64,000 bases of DNA, taken from Edolisoma coerulescens (lineage: Eukaryota > Chordata > Aves > Passeriformes > Campephagidae). The notes below the pieces were generated by a model. It had not been told where the DNA came from and made no database searches. It saw only the letters and a program-made list of their open reading frames with translations. The DNA lies in contig VWZW01007689.1 in NCBI GenBank assembly GCA_013397115.1, forward strand, positions 1 through 64,000. Reading direction: 5' to 3'. Both the position numbers and the translations under genes were made by a program. Position 1 is the first letter of the stretch, and each line of letters begins with the position of its first letter. This document shows, piece by piece, positions 9,900 through 22,100 of the stretch.

Positions 9900-11006
9900 A
9901 GGCAGTTTTTTTCCCGCAGCAGAAACAAGCCGATGGAAGCCGTGCTGAGGCCAATGGGACGCGGGGCTTTGCGGCGCTCCGTCGCTGTTGGACGGCTGCG
10001 TTAGCCCAGCCCATCCCAGCCNNNNNNNNNNNNNNNNNNNNNNNNNNNNNNNNNNNNNNNNNNNNNNNNNNNNNNNNNNNNNNNNNNNNNNNNNNNNNNN
10101 NNNNNNNNNNNNNNNNNNNNNNNNNNNNNNNNNNNNNNNNNNNNNNNNNNNNNNNNNNNNNNNNNNNNNNNNNNNNNNNNNNNNNNNNNNNNNNNNNNNN
10201 NNNNNNNNNNNNNNNNNNNNNNNNNNNNNNNNNNNNNNNNNNNNNNNNNNNNNNNNNNNNNNNNNNNNNNNNNNNNNNNNNNNNNNNNNNNNNNNNNNNN
10301 NNNNNNNNNNNNNNNNNNNNNNNNNNNNNNNNNNNNNNNNNNNNNNNNNNNNNNNNNNNNNNNNNNNNNNNNNNNNNNNNNNNNNNNNNNNNNNNNNNNN
10401 NNNNNNNNNNNNNNNNNNNNNNNNNNNNNNNNNNNNNNNNNNNNNNNNNNNNNNNNNNNNNNNNNNNNNNNNNNNNNNNNNNNNNNNNNNNNNNNNNNNN
10501 NNNNNNNNNNNNNNNNNNNNNNNNNNNNNNNNNNNNNNNNNNNNNNNNNNNNNNNNNNNNNNNNNNNNNNNNNNNNNNNNNNNNNNNNNNNNNNNNNNNN
10601 NNNNNNNNNNNNNNNNNNNNNNNNNNNNNNNNNNNNNNNNNNNNNNNNNNNNNNNNNNNNNNNNNNNNNNNNNNNNNNNNNNNNNNNNNNNNNNNNNNNN
10701 NNNNNNNNNNNNNNNNNNNNNNNNNNNNNNNNNNNNNNNNNNNNNNNNNNNNNNNNNNNNNNNNNNNNNNNNNNNNNNNNNNNNNNNNNNNNNNNNNNNN
10801 NNNNNNNNNNNNNNNNNNNNNNNNNNNNNNNNNNNNNNAGAGCTGATTGGTGGAGCCGTGGCTGTGGGGCAGGCAGCAGGGTGATGGGTGTGTGTGGCGC
10901 CCCAGGCAGGGCAGGTGCCTGGTCCCCCATGGGCAGCCACGTCTGTAACCCACGGTGCCAGGTTGGTGACAGCAGCGGGACGGTGACAGCGACGGTGACA
11001 GCAGCG
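9900..11006. promoter_or_regulatory. Divergent promoter region with 817-base assembly gap
   Basis: GC- and CpG-rich sequence flanks a run of N from 10,022 to 10,838. A CCAAT box lies left of the gap (about 9952, ggccaatggg) and an inverted CCAAT (ATTGG, about 10,847) lies right of it. The unrecognised gene points left and SCLY points right, so a shared CpG-island promoter is the simplest reading. The actual start sites are probably in the unsequenced part. Confidence 0.5.
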
Positions 11007-14000
11007 ATGGGCACGGGGACAGAGCCGGCGGAGGCGCAGTGTGACTCATTGGAGGGGTGAGGCCCCTACTCTGCCCCTTGCTCCTGCCTGTGCCCCCCAG
11101 CACCCCTTATCTGCCCCTGCCCCTACAGGAGGGTCTACCTGGACCACAATGCCACCACCCCGCTGGCCCCCGAGGTGGCCCAGGCCGTGTGGGATGCCAT
11201 GTGCCAGGCCTGGGGCAACCCCAGCAGCTCCCACCCCACAGGTAGGGACCAGGACAGGCCGTGTTGGCTCCCCGGGCTGGGCCCTGTGGTGATGGGAGCC
11301 CGCGGGAGCTGCCGGGTCTGGTCTTGCAGGCAGGAAGGCGAAGGAGCTCATCGGCAGCGCGCGGGAGAGCCTGGCGAGGATGCTGGGAGGCCGCCCCGAG
11401 GACATCGTCTTCACCTCGGGGGGCACAGAGGTGGGAGCAGGGGGACCCCCTTCTTGGGAATCCCTGCCCGCCACCCCCTCTCCAGCAAGCAGCGATGAGG
11501 AGGGTGGGGATAAAGGGCACTGTGCTCCTTCTGAGCCTCCATTTTCCCTCTCCTTCCTCCCTTTAGGCGAACAACATGGTGATCCACACTGCCTGCAGGC
11601 ACTTCCATGAGAGCCAGTGTGGGACGGGGGACAGCCGGGGGACACCACACATCGTGACATCGAGCGTGGAGCATGACTCCATCCGCCTGCCGCTGGAGCA
11701 GCTGGGGAGGGAGGGCCTGGCAGGTGAGTGGCACAGGCACAGATGGGGTCTCTGCTGGTGTTTTTGGAGGAGGGCAAGGTCTTGCATACCCTGTGATGTC
11801 CCACTTTCTCCTGCTGGAGACGGGCAGCGTTTCCCCCCGTGGTGCCCACATTCCCCCAGGCTGGATGCGTCACCTCCCTGCTCTGTGCCTGTGCTCCCAC
11901 TGCCCACACACTCCTGCCCTGCCCGCCAGGGCACAGGCAGCCCCGAGCGCTCTCAGCCTACCCAGCCAACCTCAGGGCTTGTCTCCTGGCCTACAGAAGC
12001 CACCTTTGTGCCTGTGTCCCCACGGAGCGGGCAGGCAGAGGTGGACGATGTCCTGGCTGCCATCCGGCCAAACACCTGCCTGGTCTCCCTCATGTTGGCC
12101 AATAACGAGACCGGGGTCATCATGGTGAGTGTGGGCAGTGAGGGGGATGGGGTGGGGACACCCTCGCGAAGAGGCAGTGACGGGGGGGAGCAGAAGGTCC
12201 CTGGGATGCAGACCCTCGTTCCTGCCACCAGCCCGTCGCGGAGCTGAGCCAGCGCATCTGTGCCCTCAACCAGCGCAGAGCAGCGGAGGGGCTGCCCAGG
12301 ATCCTGGTGCACACGGATGCAGCACAGATGATTGGCAAGGGGCGCGTGGACGTGCAGGAGCTGGGCGTGGACTACCTGACCATCGTGGGACACAAGGTGT
12401 GGCCCTGCTCGCTTGGCCCAGCTGCTGGTCACCCTGTGTGACATCTCTGCTGGGGTGCCAGGGGGACTTTGGGTGCCCCACACATCTCGGTACCTCGCGG
12501 TGGCCAAGTTCTGCTGGGTGGTGCTCTGCAGACAGACTTTGCGGAACCCTGCGGAACCTGTCTGGGCTGGGGGGCAGGAGACCGAGGATGGGGAACAGCT
12601 CTGCAGCGGCCTGTGCCTGTGCGATGGGCAGGGGCCAGCACTGGAGGGCACTCAGATTTGGGCAGGAGGGCAGCAAGCACTGTCAGTACTGCCGGTGCTG
12701 TCAGTGTCCCCAGGGTCACCGTGGCTGTCCCCGCAGTTCCACGGCCCGCGGATCGGAGCACTGTACACCCGCAGCCCCGGCACCGCCACCCCGCTGCACC
12801 CCATGCTCTTCGGAGGGGGACAGGAGAGGAGTTTCCGGCCAGGGTAAGGGGGCAGGTGGTTACCCGGAGAGCTGCGCCTCTGGCTGGTGGCCAAGCCACG
12901 TGGGCTGCCTTGTCCAAGCTGTGTCACCTGCCAGCCCTGGGGCGAGCAGCCCAGCACGGTAGGGAAATGGATCTGTGCGTGGAAACTCCCTGGAGCTCAG
13001 GCTTTACCAAGGGTGGAACCTCAGGGTGGAATTGCCTCCTTCTCAACCACCTCAGAGAGGTGTCCAGGACCTCCTGCCAGCAGTGAGGGGTCCCATGAGA
13101 GAATGTCTGTGTCTCAAGGTTGGGTTTTTGGTCTGGAGAAATGACTCACTGGTCCCTGTTCCCTTCCAGCACTGAGAACACCCCCATGATCGCCGGCCTT
13201 GGCCAGGTCAGTTGGGATGGTCAGGGGTGAGTGGTGCAGACCCAGCACAGAGACAGCCACTTGTGCTCCCTGGTCATCAGAAGGGATGGACTCGGGATGT
13301 GGGAGGGAGGGTGAACTGGGAAAGGTGGTGGGGCTTTCTGGTGCCACTCGAAGGAGGTGCTTTGGGGCACTTGCTGCGGGTTTGCAGCCCTGGCGGTCAC
13401 ACAGCTCACATGGCACAGGGCACTGAGAGGGGACACAGGGAACCTGGCACTGCAGAGGCTGTTCCAGGCTGGGCTCACATCCTGGGGACCACGCACAGAG
13501 GGAGGTGTCCAAGGGTCACTGGTGGAGCCTGTCTGTGCGTTCTCAGGCTGCAGAGTTAGTGAGCAAGAACTGGGAGGCCTATGAGGCTCATATGCGGGAT
13601 GTCCGGGATTACCTGGAGGCCACGCTGGAGGTGAGCAAATCTGGTCCCTTCCCGCGGTCTCAGGCTGCAGGATGTGTGGCCTGGAGCAGGGTGAGTGTGT
13701 CCCTCTGGCCATGCCCACCCCCTCATAAGGACAGAGCTGCTTGGGAACCCAGAGAGGTTCACAGCCCTCTGATTTCTCCAGGCCTCCTTTGGCAAGCAGA
13801 GGATTTGCTTCAACAGTCACTTTAAGGGCTCCAAGCGACTCTGCAACACCTGTAACTTCTCCATCCTGGGCCCAGGCCTTCAAGGTAGCTCTTCTCCTAC
13901 CACTGTCCCGTGATGGTTATGCAGAGCCAAGCACCTGCCTCTCACAGCACCTGTGGCTGAGACTGGTGGGCGCTTGGCGTGGCTCGGGAAGGGAGGGGAG

Positions 14001-14961
14001 GCAGGAGTAGCCCCTGGAGGGAGCCTTGGCACTGGGAGAGCTGTGCTCGTGTTGCTTGTGCTGCAGGACGAAGGGTGCTGGCCCACTGCAAGGTGCTCCT
14101 CGCCAGCGTTGGGGCTGCCTGCCACTCTGAGAAGGGGGATCGGTGAGCAGACAGCTTTTCCAGCCCCTGGGTGTCTTCCCAGAGGACAGCAGGTGGGAGG
14201 GAAGGAAACAGGACAGGGAAAGGGACAGTGGGTGGCTTGGGCGGCATCACCTGGAACAAGGAGTGTACAGAGCTTTGTTGAGGGGCTGAAGGGCTGTGAA
14301 GGGGATTATTGCAGGAGACACAGCTGGAACGCTCGGTTGCTGCTTGGAAGGAGTTTTTCCCTCCCAGCTTTGGTGATCCAGCTGAGCTTGGAAGTACTTT
14401 TGAACTCCTGGCACTACCAGAAGAGAGCCTGCCTTGTGTCTGTTGTGTTCCTGGCTCCCTGCTCCAGCCCAGCTTGGGTCTCCAGATGGCTCCTCTAGGG
14501 GATGTGGGGACAGTGGGTGCTTTTGGCCTGGTCTAGAGCAATGCCTTGTGGACATGGCAGAGCTGCCAACTCAGAGGGACATGGAACAGGTTCTTCTTAG
14601 AAGAGCCAGATTCCCCAGAGGGCAACAAGCCCAGCGGGATTGGGTGCCCCTGGAAAGCAAGTGGGGGGCTGTGCAGGGGACAGGTTTGCCTGGAGTGCAT
14701 CTGCAGATGTGCTTCCTCCCGTGGCTCGGTGAGGCTCCCTGCTGATGTGTGGGGCTTCCTCAGCCTTGGAGTCCAACCTCTGCCCCCTGGCTGTGTTCCA
14801 GGCCCTCCCCGGTGCTGCTGAGCTGCGGGATTCCCCTGGAGGTGGCGCGGAATGCGCTGCGGCTGAGCGTGGGGCGCGGCACGGCACGGGCAGATGTGGA
14901 CAGGGCTGTGCAGGACCTCGTGCAGGCTGTGGAGCAGCTGGAGCGGGACCAGGCCCCATAG
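11007..14961 (+). CDS. SCLY: SCLY, selenocysteine lyase (12 coding exons)
   Basis: SCLY is a cytosolic PLP enzyme that cleaves L-selenocysteine to L-alanine and elemental selenium or selenide, recycling selenium for selenoprotein synthesis. Exons: 11007-11056, 11129-11241, 11330-11430, 11567-11723, 11997-12124, 12232-12396, 12737-12843, 13170-13206, 13547-13630, 13782-13884, 14067-14142, 14802-14961. All have GT-AG borders in phase and total 1281 nt (426 residues; human is about 445). Seen in the translation: the NifS-like class-V aminotransferase fold with VYLDHNATTPL near the N-terminus, SGGTEANN, SSVEHDSIRLPLE, LANNETG, the PLP-binding Lys in GHK (K238), GGGQERSFRPGTENTP, and the catalytic cysteine in SVGAACHSEKG (C367). 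The N-terminal extension is short (MGTGTEPAEAQCDSLEG). The ATG is the one whose exon ends in phase 2, matching the next acceptor. No frame breaks were found. Confidence 0.96.
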
Positions 14962-15664
14962 ACCCTGGAATTGCTCCCCGGACACCACTCAGGTTCTTGG
15001 GGTGGGCCTCTGGGTGCGAGCTGCCCATGCCAGCCTGGGCTCAGGGGTGGCAGGGGGAGGTTCTGAGGAGGGGGCTTGGCTGCTTTGGGGCTGGGGCAGC
15101 TCCAGGGCTTGCCCAGGACTCAGCCCTGCTGCACAGTGGAGGCTTTTGGGGTGCGTTAGCACAGCTGAGCCTCAGAGCTCGAGTCCCTGCAGAGGGACAG
15201 GCATGGAAGCCATGGGAGGAGGAGCCTCGTGCCCTGGTTGCTTCCCACAAAGGAAGCTTTCCCGCTGCTTGAGCAGCCAGAGGAAGAAAGACCATCTGCC
15301 CCAGAGTGAAATGAGGAGTTGCTAGAAGCACAGCACGATTCTGGGCTGGGAACTGCTCTACCCTAAGCTGCCAAAGGGATTTCTGGCGGGGCACAGCTTT
15401 CCCAGCACTGCTTTGCTTTACTTGCTCCCCTTTTCTTCTGTCCTTCCTACAGTGGGCAGAGCTCCCGTTGCCAGCTCCACCTGCTCCTCAAGGAAACAGT
15501 TGTCAGGGCAGCTGTGACTGTGCCACCACCCGAGGGAACCCTGCGTGGCCCAGGGGGTCTCTGGCATCACCCACACTGGAGGACACAAGTGTCACACGGA
15601 TCAGGAGCGTTGCCAGCTGGGCTGGCTGATGTCAGGGAACTTGGTCTCCCCGGGTATTCATAGG

Positions 15665-15670
15665 AATAAA
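15665..15670 (+). terminator. SCLY polyadenylation signal (AATAAA)
   Basis: AATAAA about 700 nt after the SCLY stop, followed by a T-rich stretch around 15,683-15,692. It would give a 3' UTR of about 0.7 kb that ends before the converging SLC35G2 transcript. Confidence 0.55.
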
Positions 15671-15699
15671 AGTAATTGCTGCTTCTTTTCACAAGTAAA

Positions 15700-16040
15700 A
15701 TGTATTTTCTTTGGGGGAAGCTGGACTGGTTGGAGCCATCTGAGTGATGCCTTTTCCCTCAGAAAATGCTCATGTCCCAGAGCACAGGCACAGGCGGCTG
15801 CAGTGGGAGGTGCCTGCAGGGCCTGGTTGGCACAGAGCCCATGGACACAGGTGCTGGCCTTTCTCTTTACAGCCACACATTAGCATGGCCAGGAATACTA
15901 TTTGGACCCATAAAACCCTGGGGCTCTTTGCAAATCCCATGTCTCACTGGAGTTTTGGGACCCAAGCACCCTGACTGACAGTCACTGATCCTGCCAGGCT
16001 GGTCAGTATTACCATGCTGCCCACACCTCCATCTCAAGTG
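15700..16040. other. Convergent intergenic spacer
   Basis: About 340 bases between the predicted 3' ends of SCLY and SLC35G2. No coding signal or repeat is recognised. Confidence 0.5.
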
Positions 16041-16046
16041 CTTTCT

Positions 16047-16052
16047 TTTATT
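16047..16052 (-). terminator. Candidate SLC35G2 polyadenylation signal
   Basis: Minus-strand AATAAA about 740 nt beyond the SLC35G2 stop codon. It is the first such hexamer I found on that strand; position is the only support. Confidence 0.4.
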
Positions 16053-16789
16053 TCTCCATTTTTTCCCCTCCCCTGGATAATAGTCAAAGCCTCTTCTAGA
16101 AAAAGTGGTTCCATAGAAGGAATTTTGGTCTGCTTCAGGGCTAGATCTTTAATTTGTCATGGACCTTACAGTTCCTCAGGACCTTTCACAGTTGTGGCAC
16201 AACTGGAGATTCTGCTTTTGGGGCTCTCTTTCCCCCACAGGACATCTGGGCTTCCTGCATTGTTTCAGACAGAAATTTAACCACAAAGCACAAAAAGCTT
16301 TACTGACTTCTTCTTTATACGAACAGGAAATGCAAGTTTTAGCCACAGAAATTTAGCATTGCTCCATTTAGAATATGACAGCCAAAGCTTAAGAAGCACT
16401 ACAGAGGAAATGACAATTTGGGTTGACCGTTTTAGTGGTTTTGCTGCTCATCTTCCTACTACCACAGTGCACACAAATGAGAGTCCCTTTTGAGTGCCTC
16501 TATTGCTTTATCCAGAGAAGGTCAGGAAGAGCTTGGCCCGCATTTCAGTGGGCCAGCCTGTGCTGGCAGTGCACCCTGTGTGCTACTCTTTTGGGTATGA
16601 CAAAATGTCAGTGGTTGTGTGCAGCAGAACAAATCCACCTGGCACAGGAGCCTGGAAATACCAACATTGCTACATCAGCTGAGAAGTGAAATGGTAGAGA
16701 GAGGGCCTGGCCACTACGCTCGGACACAGGAGTTGAAAGGAGTTACTTCCACATGGTCACAGCCAGAATCGGACATTCAAAACCGACAT

Positions 16790-18019
16790 TCATTTAATGG
16801 ATGAATCCACAATCTCCTGATAATCTTGCCTTCTTAAATCCTTCCAGGAGAGCTTATAACACGCAAGGAAAAAAACACTCACCAAAATAAGCACTGCCCC
16901 GACCAGATCCCAAGCGCCTGGGAAGATGCGCAGCACAAGGAGCTGCAGGACCATGGCGATGACAATCTCCAGGTGCTGCACAGTGCTCACCAGAGCAGGG
17001 TGGAACTTGCCCAGGGCATGGTAGACCCCCAGGAAGGCTGCAGTGGAGCACAGGCAGATGGCAAGGAGATAGCTCCAGGTTTCCCCGTCCAGTGGGACGA
17101 TCGGCTCTTGGAGCAGGAACATGGTGGACGCTCCCCACACTGTTCCCGTCCAGCTGAAGGTGAACAGCGCTGTCCACATGCTGATGCTGTCCTTGATGGA
17201 CCTGTAGACTATCATGGAGAGGGCAGTGGTCAGACCAGCCATGACGGTCATGGTGTAGCCAAAAGCTTCCTTCCAGGTGCTCAGCAAAGAGTTCTCCTCC
17301 TTAACAATGTTGGGGATCATGACCAGACAGACACCGAACACACTGCCAACGACAGTGACCGTGTCTATATAAGCCATTCCTTCATCCATGAGTAAAAAAG
17401 CCAGAATGGCACTGAACACCGTGGTGGTGGCCCTCCACATGATGGTCCCATTGCTGGGGGGCACTATGGAGAAGGATGTGTAGGCACAGGTGATTGAGAT
17501 GACATTGCAGACCCCGTAGAGGAACAGCCGGAGCCTGTAGCCTTTGGGGCCGAAGGGAGGCTCGTGGTGGTAGCACACAGCAGTGAGGGACAGCACCTGC
17601 AGGACCGAGCGGATGAAAATCAGCTCCAGAGATGGCACTTTGGAACGGTCAGAAATTAATCTCGTTATCAGAGCCACACATCCGTGAGCCACGGCAGACC
17701 CAAAAAGGACTGCCCATGTTTTCCTGGACTGCAGTACATTTCCTTCAAGAAAGTGCTGGGATTGTCCAACCTCATCAGGTTTTGGCAGTTGTGCTGGCTT
17801 GGTGTCTATTGTACCAAAAAAAGTCTTTTCTCTCTTTTTCTTATCGTTCAGTAGTCTTCTCTTAGGATTATCCTCCATAAATACTCCAGTATCTTCATTA
17901 ACATCCTCACATCCCTCTTCTCCTGGCTGTGGATAATGAGAGGTGTATTTCACTGTTACTGTTTTGGGATGAATTTTCACTCGCTTTTTGACTGGGTATT
18001 TTTGGGAAGATGTATCCAT
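16790..18019 (-). CDS. SLC35G2: SLC35G2 (TMEM22), EamA-type membrane protein
   Basis: A complete 409-residue frame in a single exon, from ATG 18,017-18,019 to TGA 16,790-16,792. It matches vertebrate SLC35G2 along its whole length (human 412 residues): the conserved start MDTS with YPVKKRVKIHP, a hydrophilic N-terminal domain of about 100 residues, then about ten hydrophobic segments in two EamA repeats. Recognisable blocks include GSAVAHGCVALITRLISDRS, CAYTSFSIVPPSNGTIMWRA, GYTMTVMAGLTTALSMIVYR, FHPALVSTVQHLEI and the C-terminal LRRQDYQEI. SLC35 proteins are drug/metabolite-superfamily transporters; the substrate of SLC35G2 is not established as far as I know. The coding exon begins at 18,022 with acceptor tttctctaag, so the 5' UTR is spliced, probably from the CpG island at 22.7-23.3 kb. 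Confidence 0.96.
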   Translation of the reverse strand: MDTSSQKYPVKKRVKIHPKTVTVKYTSHYPQPGEEGCEDVNEDTGVFMEDNPKRRLLNDKKKREKTFFGTIDTKPAQLPKPDEVGQSQHFLEGNVLQSRKTWAVLFGSAVAHGCVALITRLISDRSKVPSLELIFIRSVLQVLSLTAVCYHHEPPFGPKGYRLRLFLYGVCNVISITCAYTSFSIVPPSNGTIMWRATTTVFSAILAFLLMDEGMAYIDTVTVVGSVFGVCLVMIPNIVKEENSLLSTWKEAFGYTMTVMAGLTTALSMIVYRSIKDSISMWTALFTFSWTGTVWGASTMFLLQEPIVPLDGETWSYLLAICLCSTAAFLGVYHALGKFHPALVSTVQHLEIVIAMVLQLLVLRIFPGAWDLVGAVLILVSVFFLACYKLSWKDLRRQDYQEIVDSSIK

Positions 18020-18524
18020 TTCCTTAGAGAAATGCCCTGGTCTTAAAAAAAAAATGGAGATACACTGTTACTTAATGAATAGTGAGAGATCCATTAGGGT
18101 ATTAAGTGCTTTTAGTGTTTACAAGCTATTTTTATCAACCAAATCTAAGTACTAGTAGCCTGTTCTTGGTTTTGCTTTAATTTTCCACTGAGCTACTTCT
18201 AAATACCTTTGATGGCTGCGCCATTTCGATCTCCTTAAAAGTCAACCATGGCACTTCACTTTAGTCACTAATTTTTGAAAATAACATATTTTGTTATTAT
18301 GTATGGTATGCATTCTAGTATATTCTAATGAGAGGGATTTCTTGCTAAGGTTTTTACCCTGTAATTATGCATTATTGTTAATTGCTTGCCAGTGTTACAA
18401 GATTACAGGAGAAGTTTGGCTGGAGGAGATGTCAGAGAGTAACCCAGGGAAATAGGGAGCAAGTCAGCAGTTTGCATATGGATAACAACCCATCTTTGAA
18501 CCCCAGTGTGACGGTGTTAAATCC

Positions 18525-18555
18525 TTACCCTAACCCTAACCCTAACCCTAACCCT
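18525..18555 (+). repeat. Interstitial telomeric repeat, (CCCTAA)4-5
   Basis: A partial unit (TTA) followed by four perfect CCCTAA units and CCCT, about 31 bp, with no divergence. This is the vertebrate telomere sequence at an internal position, inside the probable SLC35G2 intron. Confidence 0.9.
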
Positions 18556-19151
18556 CCTCGGCCATTTCGCACCGCACAGACAGGGCAGTTGTTTAATTCG
18601 GGCAGGGGCACTCATTGAAATGACGGCTTTCACACCGTCTGTGCAGAGCCTTGCAAGTGAAGAGGCAGCAGGAGCAATGAAACCTTCCCTGGCTTCTCTT
18701 CACCTCAGCAAATAAAACCGGTGCAGACCTTACCTGTGACAGAGACATTCGATCCCAAGGCAGAGGGGGAAAACACCTCTTCATCACCTACATCTTCGGT
18801 GGGCTGCCTAGACAGAAACAGCAGCTGCTCTCAGGTACCAGCAGGGAAGGTTACAACCATCTCGGCACAGAAAGTAAAACCCAAGGGAGGCTCAAACCCC
18901 AAGCCACTTTAGATGGAGAGAAAGCAATCGGTGGCATCTTGTCAAACCCAATCCCCAGCCATCTCCCGGAATTACTGAGGGAACTGATCCAAAGAACAAG
19001 TGCTGGTTTGTGAGCATAAGGTTCCTTCAGCTCGACAACAAGCCAATCCACCCTCCCGTGCCTGCTGTGCAGCGCCACGGGCTGCAGAGGAGAGGGAGCC
19101 CGGGAGGACCCATCCTCCCTGCCCGGAGAGCCCTCCCGGGCCGAGCCCTGC

Positions 19152-19169
19152 CAGCAGCAGCAGCAGCAG
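19152..19169 (+). repeat. (CAG)6 microsatellite
   Basis: Six perfect CAG units in a GC-rich segment upstream of SLC35G2 coding sequence. It is not in any supported reading frame. Confidence 0.8.
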
Positions 19170-22100
19170 CTGGGCCCCTGCGGTGGCACCGCCGCGATGG
19201 GTACAGACAGTCCTTGTCCCCAGGGAGGACCGCGGCGTTCCTGGGGGTCCTGGCGGTGCAAGACCATAGCTGCTGGACAATGGGCTGAACGCCAGGACAG
19301 CGGGGTGTCAGGGAGAACAAGGGTCCAAAGGCAACGGTGAAGTGCGGGCAGTAGTTCCTCACAGAAACTCTAAAAATACCGCGGCCAGGTTCAGCCTTGG
19401 CATTTTCTGTGCCTGTGAACTGTGACAGCCAAGCACTGCCTGTGTTTCTGGCAAATTAATTTACATGAGAATGGGGCAGTCTGCCTTTTTGCTCACAGGC
19501 TGAGTGTTCATTAACCCCTGCTACACCCCAGCTGGGCTGTAGCCGAGTCCCTGCTCTCCTCGTAGGGATGGACGGGAATGGGGACACGGGCGGGGACCAG
19601 TGCCAGCTCTGGAGGAAGCAGCAGCACTTGCACAAGTACCGGGGCCTGGGGACCCTCTCGAGTCCCCCCTGTCTCTCAGGAGGCCTTGCCCAGCACTGCT
19701 GTCCACGGTTTTCTGCTGCCGACCCAGCGCGAGAGCACGCCCAGCACCCCCCGCCCGGTGCAGAGCATTCCAGGGTGTCCATGGGCAGCTCACTGGGCAA
19801 GGAACGTGAGAACGAGCAGCTGAACGCCAGGGAGAGTAAACAGAGCTGAGTATCAACTGTGCTAGCGGGCACTTCAAACAACCCATCAAACATTTACCGA
19901 CACCTGCCAGAAATCTGCCCCGGGCTCAACTTGCTACCTTCGCTTTTCCTTCAGTGAAATTGTTCATTTCCGAATCTTTTAACATGCAAATGCAAACCGC
20001 ACTGAGTGAGCCCAGGAAGGCAGTGATTTTCACCTGCACAGCTTTTCCTACCTAGCATTTTCATTGTGTTACAATCCGGAGTTTTGCCTTGCAGCCTTAA
20101 AACACTTAAGACCTTCTTGCTTTAAGGCACAACATACTGGATCATGAATAAAATAAGTAGGAGGAAAAGAAGACAAAAGTGGACGATAGGAATTATTATT
20201 ACAGTGACGGTAGACCAGTGGGTAAACTCATTCATTTCGTTAAGAAACAGCTGAGTAAACGCTGCAACTGCTCCTGAAAACAAAACCGAAATAGCTCATT
20301 TATTACCATGAGCATACAACGGTAACTTTCTTGCTTCCTGGCTTTAGATTACATTTTCTTTCAACAGATAGTTGCAAATTCAACACATCAGTTGCAAATG
20401 TAGCGCTGGACCTGTGCAATGTATTCGGGGATCTCTCTGGAGGAAAACAATAGATGGTGAGCACATAGCTCAAAATGGCTGTTCTGCACAGAGCTGCTCC
20501 CTCAGGACTGCTCAGCTGGGAACCACAACAGTCGGGAGTCTGGAAGGTGGAAGGGCAGACTCGTGTGAAAGGCAGGAGATGGGAAGTAATAAAGACCAAA
20601 AAAATAAATAACAGTAATGCTTATCCCAAAATTTCATTTTCCCAACTAAATACTGAGTGTATGACAAATGTGATGCCAACCCTCCCACAGTACATTTGTT
20701 TGTAGTCTTTGGTGACCTTGCTTTTCTTAACCAGTGAGATTTTCCATAGAGACTGAGATTAGGACATATCCCAGATCCATTATGTGTGTCCCTGACACAA
20801 ATTTAAAATAGACAGAAATCAGCACAGCCTATACGGACAACTTGCTACTTCTCTTTCTGCCCATGCCTTTTGTGGAGATGACATGAAGTTTTTATTTTTC
20901 CTTCATATCTGGAAACAACGTGGCTTATTTGCATTTTCTCTTAAAAACACAAGTTTATTTCGGATCAAGTTTTATACAAGGCTGAAGATGAAGCACTATG
21001 CAAAATTCTCAAGTCACAGAACAAACATTCCAGATTCAGCCTGGGACACCCATTTAAATTACCAGCTCATTGAAATCACTCAAAGTGCAAAGTGAAATCA
21101 CTCACTGCAAAGTGTGAACCCTGTTTTCCCTTGGGGGAACAAAGAATCACTGTAGATTCAATAAATGGCACAGATCATTGATAGAATACAAACCATGATT
21201 TCTTTTAAAAGAAAAACCCCCAAATACTCCCCTCCTTCCCTCCCTCAATCACTGCAAGTGCTGGTTAGCTAGGTAGAAATAGGTGATTATCTGCCCCCTG
21301 ACTGCTGGGGGTTGGAGCCTGAGCTCTCCTGTGCCTGAAGGAATGACAGCTTTGAGGTCTGGTGATTCTAACCACCAATCTTCAATAAACTCTCAGAAAA
21401 ATACTCTCACCTTCTGCCAGATTGGTTAAAATCAGTCAGGCTACTGAGGTGTTATCGTGAAAGACTCACAGACATGGCAATTCCAGCCACGGATATGGAG
21501 CCGGGAATAAGTCAGCCTCCCCTGCGCTCTGAAAGACGGGCCCCACAGGAATGCCCCTCTGCCTCTTCTGTGGAAAATCCCCCAGTCCTGGCCGGCTCAG
21601 GCTGAGACTACCAGAGGGCTGTGAGCAGTCTCTACAGGATAACTACAGACTGACAATTCTCCCTGAATATCACACGTAGGAAAGACCCACCCACCCCTGG
21701 AAACCCACGGAACTGACTGAACTCAAGCCACCTTCACTAAGCACTTGTGTCCACCGACTTCTCAGCATAAGTGGTTTTCTTTTGATTCCTTATCAGGTGC
21801 AGGAGAATCTCCTAAAGCCCTGTTTCAGCACCATTAAACCACCTGGAGATTCTTAGGTGCTTCATACTTCAGGAAACTGCACGTGCCAAGGGACCTACAC
21901 TCATGTCGTGAATGAGTACCTTATCTTTCCAGCCAGATTGACATAAATCAATTTGATTAAAAATACATGCAAAGAAACTCAAGTCTTTATTAAAATTTAA
22001 TGAATAGCAAAAGGTATTTAAGAAAATGAAGGAGCAATTACATGAAAGGAGTTTTTAGCACTTAAGCACAAGAGCAAACATTATACACAAACCAACAAAC

